From Phycisphaerae bacterium (GTDB taxonomy: Bacteria; Planctomycetota; Phycisphaerae; Sedimentisphaerales; Anaerobacaceae), in NCBI GenBank assembly GCA_021736645.1, contig JAIPFM010000226.1:1-44384 (forward strand): DNA of 44,384 nucleotides. The letters are read 5' to 3'. The notes under the pieces were generated by a model that saw nothing but the letters and a program-made list of their open reading frames with translations, was not told where the DNA came from and did not search any database. The position numbers and the translations under genes are program-made. Positions 44,267 to 44,384 of the stretch are shown in pieces. Within the stretch, counting starts at the first letter, position 1, and every line of letters begins with the position of its first letter.

Positions 44267-44384
44267 GAGGGCGGGATGAAGAACCCGCTTCGGACCGCAG
44301 GTCCGATCGGGTTTGACGCCGCAGGCGCCGTGAGCGGAGCGAAGGAATCCCGCCTTGCGTCGAAGACGCAATACGGTCGAGGAG
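44267..44384. repeat. Structured tandem repeat, unit 2 (reaches the window end)
   Basis: This is an identical second copy of the 118-base unit. The 36 bases between the units (44231-44266) read GCAGTGCTCACG... and end in GGGCTTTAAATTTA, weakly like the GGCCATTTAACTT that precedes unit 1. The copy coincides with the last base of the window, so more units may follow. Short open frames through this region are a product of the repeat and are not treated as genes. Confidence 0.9.

Noticed and set aside
43913-44316. Short frames on both strands across tRNA-Ser and the tandem repeat
   Set aside because: They run through a tRNA and a structured repeat, with repeated peptide sequence as a by-product.

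Overview
The window is chromosomal DNA from a Gram-negative bacterium. An LPS-kinase-like protein, lipobox lipoproteins and several Sec-exported proteins point to a two-membrane envelope. The gene style suggests a member or relative of the PVC group (Planctomycetota, Lentisphaerota, Kiritimatiellota): a secreted CotH kinase with lamin-tail domains, an M56 peptidase without a repressor partner, a divergent short MnmE-like GTPase, a tungsten-type aldehyde oxidoreductase, and a very large secreted multidomain protein. This placement is inference from gene content only. The DNA looks moderately GC-rich throughout and I see no transposase, integrase, phage module or CRISPR array.

Layout. 1-2960 (+): the end of uvrA, then mtnA and ilvA, closely spaced. 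2987-4498 (-): an M56 membrane peptidase. 4499-5158: mostly non-coding with inverted repeats. 5159-6016 (+): an orphan COG2521-type methyltransferase, separated by a bidirectional terminator from a 2822-residue exported protein (6108-14576, -). That protein shares a divergent promoter region with a CotH kinase protein (14789-18208, +). 18319-20004 (+): an exported GH32 fructan hydrolase. 20160-22926 (+): an overlapping operon of aldehyde ferredoxin oxidoreductase, a MoaD/ThiS-like protein and an E1-like adenylyltransferase. 22944-26481 (-): a housekeeping run of rpmA, obg, coaX, an mnmE-like gene and a small coiled-coil gene. 26729-30924: a flavoprotein (+), a ZIP transporter (-), a 2-hydroxyacid dehydrogenase, an LPS-kinase-like protein and a lipid-anchored RbsD/FucU-like protein (all +). 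30966-35427: pcm (-), two M16 peptidase-family genes (+) and a small secreted protein (-). 35641-36762 (+): an unassigned membrane protein. 36928-39763 (+): purA-uppS-dapB. 39767-43797 (-): glmS and a membrane sulfatase/phosphoglycerol-transferase-like protein. 43981-44067 (+): tRNA-Ser(CGA). The rest of the window is a long hairpin and a structured tandem repeat that runs off the end.

The most unusual items are four. (1) The tandem repeat after tRNA-Ser has nested hairpins and carries the 3' end of the tRNA in both direct and inverted form. (2) The giant secreted protein joins carboxypeptidase-regulatory-like domains, five PPC-like repeats with a Trp-Asn-Asn-Asn motif, Ig/CARDB domains, an acidic and proline-rich linker and a PT-TG-like pre-toxin motif, followed by an unassigned C-terminal region and no visible immunity gene. 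(3) The MnmE-like GTPase lacks the C-terminal Cys-x-Gly-Lys. (4) An RbsD/FucU-type mutarotase fold is apparently exported as a lipoprotein.
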